Shown in pieces: positions 52,225 through 61,644 of a DNA stretch of 64,000 nucleotides (positions are counted from its first letter, which is position 1; each line of letters starts with the position of its first letter). A model generated the notes under the pieces. That model was not told the origin of the DNA, did no database searches, and was given only the letters and a program-made list of their open reading frames with translations. The position numbers and the translations under genes were made by a program. The DNA is taken from the NCBI GenBank assembly GCA_963704815.1, contig CAVPHU010000001.1, forward strand, positions 868,001 through 932,000. Direction: 5' to 3'. The stretch is from DATKWD01 sp963704815. Lineage in GTDB: Bacteria; Actinomycetota; Acidimicrobiia; Acidimicrobiales; Salinilacustritrichaceae.

Positions 52225-53193
52225 ATGCGGACCCGACTGACCGAGATCCTCGACATCGAACACCCGGTGATGCTGGCCGGCATGGGCGGGGTCAGCTACC
52301 ACGAACTGGTGGCGGCCGTGTCGAACGCCGGTGGTTTCGGGTGCATGGGCGCCTCGACGATGGGCCACGAGGTGATGGTCGACGAGATCGCCAGGACCCG
52401 CGAGCTGACCGACAAGCCCTTCGGGGTCGACCTCCTCACCGCCTCGCCCGGAGACATGGAGCAGAACGTCCGCGCGATCATCGCCGGCGGCGCCACCGTG
52501 TTCGTGGCCGGCCTCGGCGTCCCTCGCGACGTCATCGACCTGTGCCACGACAACAACGTCCTCGTCGTCAACATGTGCGGCAAGGTGCGCCACGCCATCG
52601 CGGCCGTCGAAGCCGGTTGCGACCTGGTGGTGGCCCAGGGCACCGAGGCGGGAGGCCACACCGGCCAGGTCGCCGGCATGAGCCTCGTCCCGCAGGTCGT
52701 CGACGCGGTGGGCGAACGGGTTCCCGTGGTCGCGGCCGGGGGCATGCACGACGGACGGCACCTCGCCGCGGCCCTTGCGCTCGGCGCCGACGGCATCTGG
52801 GTCGGCACCCGCTTCATCGCCACGCCCGAGGCCAGAACCGTCACCGGCTACAAGGACGCGATCGTCGGCGCCCACGAGGATGACACCGTCATCAGCCGGG
52901 CCTATACCGGCAAGACGTGCCGGGTCATCCGCAACGCCTACACCCAGCAGTGGGAAGACGGCGGCGAGGCCGTCCAGCCGTTCCCGCAGCAGTTCCTCCG
53001 CAGCCTCGAGGACGGCGCCAACCACCTCGGCGGCGACGCGTCGACCCCGGACATCGATCCCGATCGCGAGTTCTGGCCGTGTGGGCAGGGCGCAGGCGCG
53101 ATCGACGAACTCGTGCCGGCGGCCGAGTTGGTGGCCCGCTTCGTGAACGAGGCCGAGGTCGCCCTGTCGCGGACGCAGACGTTCGTGGGCTGA
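52225..53193 (+). CDS. Nitronate monooxygenase / 2-nitropropane dioxygenase family flavoprotein
   Basis: This 322-residue TIM-barrel protein starts MRTRLTEILDIEHPVMLAGM, then SYHELVAAVSNAGGFGCMGA, TVFVAGLGVPRDVIDLCHDN, GCDLVVAQGTEAGGHTGQVA (FMN-phosphate site with the conserved GTEAGGHTG) and ALALGADGIWVGTRFIATPE. Members oxidise nitronates or act as enoyl reductases on unsaturated acyl chains. The catalytic His of class I enzymes is placed in TEAGGHTG. The ATG at 52225 is set by family length; the 49-bp gap from the thioesterase stop has no clear promoter. Confidence 0.88.
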   Translation: MRTRLTEILDIEHPVMLAGMGGVSYHELVAAVSNAGGFGCMGASTMGHEVMVDEIARTRELTDKPFGVDLLTASPGDMEQNVRAIIAGGATVFVAGLGVPRDVIDLCHDNNVLVVNMCGKVRHAIAAVEAGCDLVVAQGTEAGGHTGQVAGMSLVPQVVDAVGERVPVVAAGGMHDGRHLAAALALGADGIWVGTRFIATPEARTVTGYKDAIVGAHEDDTVISRAYTGKTCRVIRNAYTQQWEDGGEAVQPFPQQFLRSLEDGANHLGGDASTPDIDPDREFWPCGQGAGAIDELVPAAELVARFVNEAEVALSRTQTFVG

Positions 53194-53244
53194 GGATTCC
53201 CGTACGCGAGCGTCACTGCTCTCGTGACGGTGGGGTTGTGGAAA

Positions 53245-53646
53245 TCAGGGTTTGGGCTTGCCGAGGATCTCGCGGCGCTTGGCCGACATGGCGAGCAGGC
53301 GGGCCGGGACCGAGACGCCGTTGACCACCGCGCCGTCGCCGGCATCCTCGGCCACGGCTTCGTCGCCGTCGCCGTCGCCGGCATCGCTCGCTTCGGCCTC
53401 GTCGAAGTATCCGCTGGCCCGCTTGTCGACCAGATCGGCGTATTCGTCCGCCGTCCCGACGTACTTGCGGTCGAGGGTGCCGATGTCGACCCCGTTGTCG
53501 AACAGCACCCGGTAGCGGATCCACTCGAACCCGTTGACGAGCAGCACCTTGCCCTTCGTGCCCTCGGGCACGCCGCGGAGGTCGGTCGTGGCGACCACCT
53601 TCTGCTTGCGCTTGAGCGGGACGTCGGTGTCGAGCAGGGCAACCAT
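53245..53646 (-). CDS. Hypothetical 133-residue protein, KOW-like N-terminus with acidic tail
   Basis: The protein reads DVPLKRKQKVVATTDLRGVP, EGTKGKVLLVNGFEWIRYRV and FDNGVDIGTLDRKYVGTADE, a small beta-barrel pattern like a KOW or SH3-like domain, then an acidic Asp/Glu/Gly-rich region (DAGDGDGDEAVAEDAGDGAV) and SVPARLLAMSAKRREILGKP. No enzyme motif is seen. The ATG at 53646 lies next to an interrupted palindrome CGACAGTCTGTCG at 53651-53663, a possible operator. It may bind nucleic acid or ribosome, but that is a guess. Confidence 0.7.
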   Translation of the reverse strand: MVALLDTDVPLKRKQKVVATTDLRGVPEGTKGKVLLVNGFEWIRYRVLFDNGVDIGTLDRKYVGTADEYADLVDKRASGYFDEAEASDAGDGDGDEAVAEDAGDGAVVNGVSVPARLLAMSAKRREILGKPKP

Positions 53647-53674
53647 CGCTCGACAGTCTGTCGTACGGAGCGGG

Positions 53675-54067
53675 TCAGGCCCAGAATCCGGGGAGCACCT
53701 CGTCGGGCTGCACCGGTCGCATGCGCAGGTCGATGGCGGTCCACAGCGTCTTGGACGTGGGGTAGAAGGCGATCGGCGTGACGAGCGCGATCAACACCGT
53801 GATGGTGACGAGCACCGCCACCGGCGGATCGGGGTAGGTGACGACGAACCCGGTGACCATGGCGATCATCATCAGCCCGAAGCTCACGATGGTGTTGATC
53901 CCGATCGCCCCGATCCAGTGGCCCTCGACCCGCTCGAAGTGCAGCCCGCAGCGCGGGCAGTCGTCGACCATGGTGAACCACGGGTCGAACAGGTCGCCCT
54001 GCTCGCACACGCCGCACCGCTTGCGCAGCCCCCGCCACAGCAGCGGCCAGGTCGAGTCGGGCACCAT
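53675..54067 (-). CDS. DUF983 family membrane protein
   Basis: This 130-residue protein has an N-terminal Cys4 ribbon (LRKRCGVCEQGDLFDPWFTM, then DDCPRCGLHFERVEGHW) and two membrane spans (INTIVSFGLMMIAMVTGFVV, VLVTITVLIALVTPIAFYPT). This matches DUF983. Function is unknown; relatives sit near cytochrome oxidase or lipid genes. A CATATT box (54074-54079) lies 6 nt before the ATG and directly beyond the stop of the AddA-like gene, so the promoter is squeezed into a 12-bp gap. Confidence 0.82.
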   Translation of the reverse strand: MVPDSTWPLLWRGLRKRCGVCEQGDLFDPWFTMVDDCPRCGLHFERVEGHWIGAIGINTIVSFGLMMIAMVTGFVVTYPDPPVAVLVTITVLIALVTPIAFYPTSKTLWTAIDLRMRPVQPDEVLPGFWA

Positions 54068-54079
54068 GGGGCCAATATG

Positions 54080-57000
54080 TCAGGCGCCGAGTCGGGCTCG
54101 CACCTCGGCCTTGGCTGCGTCGAGATCGCGGACCATGCGCTCGATCGCTCCGTGCGGGCGGCAGAAGACGAACCCGGCCGCAACCACCCGCCGACCCGTC
54201 GAGGCTTCGATGGCGACGGCGTACGCCGCAGCCTGGAGCTCGTAGCGGGCCAACTTCGCATCGACTTCGGCCTCGCTGCGAACGGTGTCGGTCTTGTAGT
54301 CGACCACCACCAACCCATCGGGACGCTCGACGAGCAGGTCGACGTACCCCTCGATGACGCGAGCCCCCACCGGCGCCGCCACGTAGAGCTCGCGCCAGTG
54401 CCGCCCCGCGAGCCCCTCGGCGACCAACGGTGAGGAGATGGCCGAACGGATCATGGCGGCCACGGTGTCGGTGTGCGCCTCGATGGCCTCGAGGTGCGCC
54501 TGCTGCGAGGCGAGCACGGGAACCTGCTCGTCGGCTCGGGTGAGATCGATCAGTTGGAGCGACGCATGCACCGCGCGCCGATGGCCGAGCCGGCGCGCCC
54601 CTTGCGCCAGGTCGGCTGCTCGCCCGGTTGCCCGACCTCGTCGTCGCCGCGGTCGTCGTCGACCGTCGCCAGCTGCGACTCGTCCTCCATGGTCGCGATG
54701 GCCGTCGCCGAGATCACCGGCGACTGGTCGGTGCCGGCCAGCAACACCGCCCGCCGTGCGGCCCACTCGACCCGGTCGTCGACGGGCGGCGAGACCATCT
54801 CGGGTTGGGCGGCCGAGGGAGACGGCGGGCTCGGGACGAACCCACGTGCGGTGCCCGTCTCGACCGACGGGCCGTGGTTCCAGACCCACTTGCCGTGGCT
54901 GTCGGGCGTCTGGTTCTTGCCGACGGGATGATGGGCGGACACCACCAGGTGATCGCGGGCACGGGTCGCCGCCACGTACAGCAGGCGACGGCTCTCGTCG
55001 ATGCCCATCTCCTGTTCGAGGAGCGCGAGCCGGTCGAAGCCGGCGGTCTCGATGCCCTTCTTCATCTTCACCGCCGGTCGATCGTGTTCGTCCCAGTGCA
55101 CGGCGACACCGGCACGGCCGCGCCCCAGTTCGGTCGACATGCCCGAGAGGATCGTGATCGGGAACTCGAGGCCCTTCGAACCGTGGATCGTGAGGATGCG
55201 GACCGCGTCGTCGTCGGTCTCGGGCAACAGCGGCTCGTGGACACGACTGCCGTCGGCAGCCTGGAGCGATGCCCACTGCACGAATCGGCGCAGGTCTCCT
55301 CCACCCGCCTCGGCGAACAGCCGTGCCTGGTCGAGCACGAACCGGTAGCGGCGCCACACCTCCCGCGGACGCCGATGGCTGTTGGCGAGCACGAAAGCCC
55401 GCCGGTCACGCAGGATCCGGTCGATCAGCGCGCTCGGCTCGGTCCACGACCGACCGCGCCACAGTGCTTCGAGGTGATCGAGCGCGGCCAGCACCGGATG
55501 GTCGGGTGCGAGGTCGGCCGGATGGCGCCGCCGCAGCTCCCAGCGTCCGCCCGCCTGGCGGTAGTCGAGCAGATCGCGGTCTGAGCACGCGTAGAGCGGT
55601 GACCGCAGCGCCGTGACCAGGGCCAGCTCGTCGGTGGGGTCGTCGACCACGGTGATGATCGCGAGCAGGTCGCGGACCTCCTGGGTCCCGTAGACGAGCG
55701 TCCCGGTGTCGACGCGATACGGGACCCCCTCCGCCTCGAATGCCGTCTCGAGCATGTGCAGCGACGTTCGGGTCGGCAGCAGGATGGTGATGTCGCTGAG
55801 GAGCGGTGGCTCCCAGCGTTCGTGACCGTCGGCGTCCTTGCGTGCGACCTTCCACGCCTCGGGCGCCCGGCGGATGTCGGCCACGACCGCGGCGACCTCG
55901 GTGGCCTCGGCCTCGCGGATCTCGCCGGCCTTCGCCTCGGTCGGCCCCCCGAGCACCATCACCCGGTGGTCGAGCGGGCTGTCGTCGCGGTGGGCCGAGA
56001 GCGGCACGTAGGTGGGTTGACGGCTGTCGTCGCCACCGGGCATCAGCTCGCCGAACAGCACATTGACCCAGGCCACGATGCTCGGCACGGTCCGGAAGTT
56101 CTGGACGAGTTGCACCGGAGTGTCGCCGCCGAAGGCCGTGCGGGCCCGGTCGAACAGACCGACGTCGGCCCGACGGAAGCGGTAGATCGACTGCTTCGGG
56201 TCGCCGACGCAGAAGAGGCGACCGCGCACCACGTCGGCGTCCTCCCACTTGCCGGGCACGGTGTCGGTGCCGACGGCGCTGGCGATCAGGGTGGCGACCT
56301 CGATCTGGATCGGATCGGTGTCCTGGAACTCGTCGAGCAGCAGGCGCTCGTAGCGCCGATGCAACGCGTGTCGGGCGTCGGGGCTGGTGCGGAGGAGCTG
56401 GCGAGCCAGCACCAACAGGTCGTGGTACTCGAGCCGGCCCGAGGCCCTTCGGGCGTCTGCGCTCTCACGGACGAAGGTGGCGAGGCGGCTCGCCAGTCGT
56501 TCGAGCACGGCATGCGACTGCTCTGCCTCGATCGCGTCGGCTGCCTCGCGCACGTCGACGAGCGCCTCCTTCGCCGAGGCGATGTCGCCGTCCCAGTTCT
56601 TCTTCGTGCCACGGCTGCCCGGGCCCCACGACTCGGCGCTCAGCAGCCGCAAGGCGCGATCGGCGTCGGTCTCCTCGGCGATCTCGCGGAGACGCGGGAG
56701 GTAGTCGCACAGCTTCGCGTAGAAGCCGTCGTCGTGGTCGGTGCAACGCGGCAGCTGGGCCTCGAGCGCGTCCACGGCAGCGACGAAGGGCGCGAAGTCG
56801 GGCTCGTCCATGGCGGGGTCGACCTCGGGAAGACCATCGAGACGGTCCCAGTTGTCGTCGAACACGGCGGACACGTCGCGCAGCGACGCCGAGTTCGGGC
56901 TGCGGTCGATGTTGACCCCCAAGGTGTTGGCCCGGATGACGACCCCTTCGATGGCAGGGTCGGAGTAGACCTCGTCGATGAACCGGCCCCACCGCTCCTC

Positions 57001-57420
57001 GGCCTCGAGCTGCGAGGTCACCTCGTCGAGGATCTCGACGCGAGGCGGGAGTCCGATGTCGATCGGATGCTCGTTGAGGATGCGCAGGCAGAACGAGTGC
57101 AGCGTCGAGATCGCGGCCACGTCGGTGTCGTCGAGCGCCTGCTGGAGCCGGGAGCGCACGAGGTCGTCGGTTTCGCCGTCGAGCCGTTCGTCGACCTCGG
57201 TGCGGATGCGATCGCGCAGCTCGGCTGCGGCCGCTTCGGTGAAGGTGATGGCGGCGATCCGTTCGAGCCGGAGGTCGCTCCGGCTGACCAGGTTGACGAT
57301 CCGGTCGACGAGGGACTTCGTCTTGCCGGTCCCGGCACCGGCGTCGACGAACAGGGTCTCGCCCAGGCCGTTGATCGAGATCAGGTCACGCGCCGCCTGG
57401 TCGACGGGCTCCCGGGTCAT
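54080..57420 (-). CDS. AddA-like UvrD/RecB helicase-nuclease, one frameshift near 54580
   Basis: The protein reads ETLFVDAGAGTGKTKSLVDR (Walker A at about residues 27-34), AAITFTEAAAAELRDRIRTE, LLLDEFQDTDPIQIEVATLI (Walker B, DEFQDTD), FCVGDPKQSIYRFRRADVGL, FRTVPSIVAWVNVLFGELM, RILTIHGSKGLEFPITILSG and RRLLYVAATRARDHLVVSAH, the SF1A motifs in order. After a slip near 54580 the C-terminal RecB-type nuclease follows (GYVDLLVERPDGLVVVDYKT). It forms with the adjacent AddB-like subunit a double-strand break resection enzyme. The ATG at 57420 overlaps the AddB-like stop (ATGA). The span is not a multiple of three, consistent with one indel. Confidence 0.9.
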
Positions 57421-60400
57421 GACTCGTCCCCCGTCACGTCGGTGTCCGTCGGGGGTTGGAGCCGGAGCAGGGCCTCGGCAGCCCGTGGATCCTGGGACGT
57501 CGCGGCCTGGTGGTCGGCCCGGTCCTTCGGGCAGACCGAGTCGAAGTCGCACCAGCGGCAGTTCTTGTTCGACCCGAAGTACGCGTCGTAGTCGCCGGGA
57601 TTCGCGGGGAACGCGCCCGCCTCGATGCCGTCGACGATCGCCTCGGCGACATCGAGGAATCGGGCGCGCCGGTCCTCGGTCCACGGGTAACCGGGCTTCG
57701 CGTTGCCGCCGCGCGTGGTCATGAGCCAGTACCGGGCGTCGACGGCCGCATCGGGTGCATGCCGGGCCTTTGCCGCCTCGGCGTACAGCCCCAGTTGCAG
57801 CGTGGCACCGCCCTCGACCGGGTCGTCGTCGAGGCCCTTGTAGGCGCTGGGCTTCGACGACTTGTAGTCGTACACCACGAGGTCGCCGGTCGAGGTCCGG
57901 TCGACCCGGTCGATGTAGCCGTGGAACCTCAGCACTCGACCGGCCGCGGTGGTGAGTTCGAGCGGTGGCCGATCGGCGAACCCGAAGGGCATCTCTACCT
58001 CGATCGGCACCGTGCCGCGGGCCGCTCGTTCGGCGTCGTCGGCCACCATCCATGCCTCGAGTTCGCGTTCGATCCGCTCCTGTTCGAGCCGCCACGTCAG
58101 CGGACGGCCGGTGACACCCAACGTCTCGTAGCCCGCCATGACCTCTCGGGCGAAGGCCACCATCCGGGCGCGGTCATCGTCGTTCCACCGCTCCTCCGGC
58201 GCGGGTGGGCCGCCGGGCCGTTCGTCGATGGCCCATCGCACGAACTTCTCGAGGATCTCGTGCATCAGCGATCCGCGATGACGAGCGTCGATCTCGACGA
58301 TCTCGTCCGGATCGTCGCGGTCGCTCAAGCCGAGCACCTGGTTCAGGAAGTACTTGAACGGGCAGGCGGCCCAGGTCTGGAGCCGGGTGGCCGACGCCGG
58401 ACGTGACTGTCCCGGCAGCTCGAGGTCGGCACCGGCGAGATCGCCGTCCCACTCGGTGAACCGTGGGGCGTCCCTACTCGCCGCAGCGTCGAGGCCGCGG
58501 GCAACGGCGCCGTCGGCGGCTGGGTGGGTGACCGGATCGCCTCCCGCCCGCACGAACCGGTGCATCGACGCCGTCTCGTGCTCGGCGGCATCGGCGAAGG
58601 GACGGTCGCTGAGGAGGCCGGCGGCATACGACGCGATCACGTCGATGCCAGTGACGTCGAGTGAACCGAAGCGGGCCGTCGACACCCGCGTTCCGGCCAT
58701 GGCGGACGCGGTCGGCAGCAGCCAACGTGAGGGGATCCGGTCGCGGTTCGAACGCAGGTCACCGCGAGGGAAGGTGAGGAACCGTCGAGGGGTGGTCGGT
58801 GTCCCCTGCGGTGCGGCGGCCAGCGCGGCCAGGAACGCCCGGTGCTGCAGGGCCAAACCGCTGGTGCGGGTCAGCAGTTCGTCGGCGACCGCACAGGATC
58901 GGAGCCCGTCGTTGAGCAGCGGATCCTCGGCCCGCGGCGCGGGGCAGGTGCCTTCGGCCATGCCGAGCACGAACACCGCGTCGAGGTCTTGACCGACCGC
59001 CGAGGTGAGCGGCCCGTACACGAGCCCACGCCCGAACCGGCCGACGCGACCGACCGACGTGTCGAGTTCGGCGACCACGGCCCGACGGAACGAGTCGTCG
59101 GTCGGATTCGGCTCGACGCTGTCGAGGACCGCCAGTCGAGCCAGCGCGGCATCGACCCGCTGGGCGGCATCGCGCTCCTCGTCGGGCCACGCCAACCGGC
59201 GGTGATCGGGCCCGAGGAGATCGACGATCAGGTTCGCCGCGGCGGTGGCCTTGTCGGCCCACGACGGTGCCAGCCGGATGGCCTCGACCCCAGCCGCCAC
59301 CATGTCGACGAACGCGCCCAGCCGCCGGGTGGTGGCGATCTCGTCGTGACGGCGACCGATCCAGGCGTCGTCGCCGCGATCGTGGTCGGCGATCTTCTGT
59401 TCGAGGTGGGCGACGTGCGCGTCGAGCTTCGCAGACCAGTCGGGCACGCCGCTGACCACGCCGGCCTGCCGCGAGATCCGTTCCCATCGGCCTTGCGGCA
59501 CGACTCCTTCGGCGTCGCGCACGGGTCCGGTCGCTGCGAGCGTCATGACCGCCACCCGACTGAAGTCGTGGTGTTCGAGGGCGAGGGCGGTGAGCAGCGT
59601 TCGGCCCGCCATCAGGTCGGCGAGGCGCCGCCGGCTCGGACCGCTGTGCGCGAGTCCGGCGGCGGCCAGGTGCTCGACGAGCGTCCGTCCGTACGGATCA
59701 GGCCGCGGGTGGAAGACGCCGATGCGGTGGAGCGGCACGCCATCGGCCACCAGGGCGACCACCTCACGCACGACGGAGCGGACCTCCTCGTCGGCGTCGC
59801 TGACGCTGATGATGCGATCGGCCAGCTCGACGTCGGCATCGAGCGTCGGCACGTCGAGTCCGAGCCGCTCGACGATGTCGACGACGAGCCGATCGGCTTC
59901 GCCGACGCCGGTGAGTCCGACGACGACCTGGCATTCGAGCCGGTCGGCCAGGATGCGGACGAGGGCCAGCACCGCCGGCGAGACCGCGTCGGGAAGCCAC
60001 CACACCAGGGTGCCGACCACCGTGCTGAGGTCGGCTCGGTGCTCGGCGTCGGATGCCGCCATGAGCAGGAGCTCGTCCTCGCCCTCGTGAGCGTCGAGTG
60101 CCTCGGCGATCCGCTGGTACACCTCGATGAGTGAGGCGCCGTGCACGGACGCACCCCTGATCGCATCGCACGTCTCGCGCAGCGTGTGCGACAGCTCCTC
60201 GTAGAGCGAGACGAGCGCCGCCTCGGTGGCTTCGTGCCGGGCAACAGGGGCGAACCGGCCCGGCGCCTCGGCCAGCACTCGGCGGACGGCAGCGGCGAGC
60301 ACCGGGTTCGTGAGGGGGTTCCGGCCCGGGGTCCGCACCGGTGCCAGCAGCTCAGCCAGCCGGAACGGCGTCACGAAGTCGACGTTGACGATGCCGGGCC

Positions 60401-60572
60401 CGCCGAACTCGCCCGATCCCAGCAGGCGACGGGCCGACAGTCCGGCCAGGTTCGACGGCACGAGCACCGTGACCTTGGCGAAGGGGTCGTCGTCCTTGGC
60501 CTCGCCGATGACACGGGCCAGCGCTTCGGTGGCGGGACGACCGTGCCGGCAGGCCGTGACGCGAGGATTCAC
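57417..60572 (-). CDS. AddB-like helicase-nuclease subunit with Fe-S-type cysteines
   Basis: This protein of about 1,051 residues starts with a degenerate SF1-like domain in which Walker A is absent (KVTVLVPSNLAGLSARRLLG), continues with QDLDAVFVLGMAEGTCPAPR, and ends with a RecB-type nuclease: RGSLMHEILEKFVRWAIDER, LRFHGYIDRVDRTSTGDLVV and VYDYKSSKPSAYKG. The four cysteines that bracket the nuclease of AddB (WAACPFKYF, then CRWCDFDSVC) are present, pointing to a 4Fe-4S cluster. This organisation is that of AddB, the inactive-helicase partner. The GTG at 60572 is preferred because conservation begins there; an in-frame extension to 60953 is Arg-rich and non-conserved. Confidence 0.85.
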   Translation of the reverse strand: MNPRVTACRHGRPATEALARVIGEAKDDDPFAKVTVLVPSNLAGLSARRLLGSGEFGGPGIVNVDFVTPFRLAELLAPVRTPGRNPLTNPVLAAAVRRVLAEAPGRFAPVARHEATEAALVSLYEELSHTLRETCDAIRGASVHGASLIEVYQRIAEALDAHEGEDELLLMAASDAEHRADLSTVVGTLVWWLPDAVSPAVLALVRILADRLECQVVVGLTGVGEADRLVVDIVERLGLDVPTLDADVELADRIISVSDADEEVRSVVREVVALVADGVPLHRIGVFHPRPDPYGRTLVEHLAAAGLAHSGPSRRRLADLMAGRTLLTALALEHHDFSRVAVMTLAATGPVRDAEGVVPQGRWERISRQAGVVSGVPDWSAKLDAHVAHLEQKIADHDRGDDAWIGRRHDEIATTRRLGAFVDMVAAGVEAIRLAPSWADKATAAANLIVDLLGPDHRRLAWPDEERDAAQRVDAALARLAVLDSVEPNPTDDSFRRAVVAELDTSVGRVGRFGRGLVYGPLTSAVGQDLDAVFVLGMAEGTCPAPRAEDPLLNDGLRSCAVADELLTRTSGLALQHRAFLAALAAAPQGTPTTPRRFLTFPRGDLRSNRDRIPSRWLLPTASAMAGTRVSTARFGSLDVTGIDVIASYAAGLLSDRPFADAAEHETASMHRFVRAGGDPVTHPAADGAVARGLDAAASRDAPRFTEWDGDLAGADLELPGQSRPASATRLQTWAACPFKYFLNQVLGLSDRDDPDEIVEIDARHRGSLMHEILEKFVRWAIDERPGGPPAPEERWNDDDRARMVAFAREVMAGYETLGVTGRPLTWRLEQERIERELEAWMVADDAERAARGTVPIEVEMPFGFADRPPLELTTAAGRVLRFHGYIDRVDRTSTGDLVVYDYKSSKPSAYKGLDDDPVEGGATLQLGLYAEAAKARHAPDAAVDARYWLMTTRGGNAKPGYPWTEDRRARFLDVAEAIVDGIEAGAFPANPGDYDAYFGSNKNCRWCDFDSVCPKDRADHQAATSQDPRAAEALLRLQPPTDTDVTGDES

Positions 60573-60658
60573 GTCAGGGCCTCGAACTCGACATCCACCA
60601 TCAGAGCCGACCGTATTCGGCGACCGTGACCGAGCCGCGCACGGGGCATGAAGTGACC

Positions 60659-60664
60659 TACGGT
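60659..60664 (+). promoter_or_regulatory. -10 box TACGGT for leaderless start at 60671
   Basis: TACGGT is followed by TGATCG and the ATG at 60671, a clear leaderless arrangement between the divergent AddB-like and glyoxalase-like genes. Confidence 0.5.
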
Positions 60665-60670
60665 TGATCG

Positions 60671-61006
60671 ATGCCGATCGAGGTGATCCCGGTGCTCCGC
60701 GTCGCATCCGTCGATGGCGTGCTCGGGTGGTGGACACGCCTCGGCTTCGAAGAGGAGTGGCGCCACCAGTTCGAGCCGGACTACCCGGTCTACTGCGGGA
60801 TCCGACGCGCCGATGCCCGGATCCACCTGTCCGAGCACACCGGCGACGCACGCCCCGACACGCTCGTCTACGTCTTCGTCGACGATCTCGAGGCCATCGC
60901 ATCGGAGTTCGGTGCCGAGATCGGCCGCCAACCCTGGGGCCATGAGCTGGCACTCGTCGACCCCGACGGCAACCGCCTCCGCCTCGGCGAACCTCCTCGG
61001 CCGTAG
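60671..61006 (+). CDS. Glyoxalase/bleomycin-resistance superfamily protein
   Basis: This 111-residue single-domain VOC protein reads MPIEVIPVLRVASVDGVLGW, YCGIRRADARIHLSEHTGDA, VYVFVDDLEAIASEFGAEIG and ELALVDPDGNRLRLGEPPRP. The pattern VLRVxSVDxxLxWWxRLGF and the closing DPDGNRLRLGEP are typical of bleomycin-resistance-type proteins, which bind the drug as a dimer, although many members have other ligands. The start is set by the TACGGT box 6 nt upstream. Confidence 0.82.
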   Translation: MPIEVIPVLRVASVDGVLGWWTRLGFEEEWRHQFEPDYPVYCGIRRADARIHLSEHTGDARPDTLVYVFVDDLEAIASEFGAEIGRQPWGHELALVDPDGNRLRLGEPPRP

Positions 61007-61042
61007 CCGCCCCCGCCCCGAAATCCGGCGACGAACCAGCCG

Positions 61043-61564
61043 TCAGCCGGCCGAGTCTTCGGCGGAATCGGGGTCCGGGTCGAGGTGGAACGTGAACAGG
61101 CGGTCGGCGTCGAGCTTCCAGTAGACGGCATCAGCGCCCCAGTCGCGCCACGCCTCGCCGTAGATGTCGACACAGGCCTGGGCGAAGTCGTCGCCCAGGT
61201 CGGCGGCGAGGGTCGCCGGGCCGACCCGGCCGTGGGCGGTGACCCCCAGATGCTCGCCGGGCAGATGGGTGACGCTCGCGTCGGGCCGCTCGGTTAGGTG
61301 GCGGGCACGCAAGGACATGGGCGACGAACCGAACCAGAAGTGACCCCGGTGGAAGATCCCGTCGACGGGTCCGGTCAGCGGACGTCCGTCGCGCGTCACC
61401 GTCGCGAGCACCAGCAGCGTCATCCCGGTCAACCGATCGCACAGCTCCTCGGCGCCCAGACGCCGGTCGGCCGTGTGAACCGACCGCAGGTGGGGTCCGG
61501 CCTGTTCGTAGCTCGCGTCCAGCAGCGCCTGGAGTCGTTCGAGGTCGGCTGCGCTCTCGTTCAT
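61043..61564 (-). CDS. Pyridoxamine 5'-phosphate oxidase-like flavin/F420-binding protein
   Basis: This 173-residue protein reads LTGMTLLVLATVTRDGRPLT, GPVDGIFHRGHFWFGSSPMS, LRARHLTERPDASVTHLPGE and HLGVTAHGRVGPATLAADLG, the split-barrel pattern of PNPOx-like proteins that bind FMN or F420. The C-terminus WGADAVYWKLDADRLFTFHL fits the same family. The ATG at 61564 is 8 nt downstream of a TACGGT box (61573-61578) and is preferred over 61597. The substrate is unknown. Confidence 0.8.
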   Translation of the reverse strand: MNESAADLERLQALLDASYEQAGPHLRSVHTADRRLGAEELCDRLTGMTLLVLATVTRDGRPLTGPVDGIFHRGHFWFGSSPMSLRARHLTERPDASVTHLPGEHLGVTAHGRVGPATLAADLGDDFAQACVDIYGEAWRDWGADAVYWKLDADRLFTFHLDPDPDSAEDSAG

Positions 61565-61630
61565 GAACGGCCACCGTAGGGTCGACCACGACCTCACGTC
61601 GTCCCTCGGGACGCAGCGGGTGGCGGCCGA

Positions 61631-61636
61631 TACGCT
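61631..61636 (+). promoter_or_regulatory. -10 box TACGCT for the acyl-CoA ligase gene
   Basis: TACGCT lies 8 nt before the GTG at 61645. With the box at 61573-61578 on the other strand, it makes a compact divergent promoter pair. Confidence 0.4.
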
Positions 61637-61644
61637 CGCCGGCC

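Noticed and set aside
55756..57591. 611-codon plus-strand frame
   Set aside because: It is antisense to the AddA-like helicase, which carries all SF1 motifs in order.
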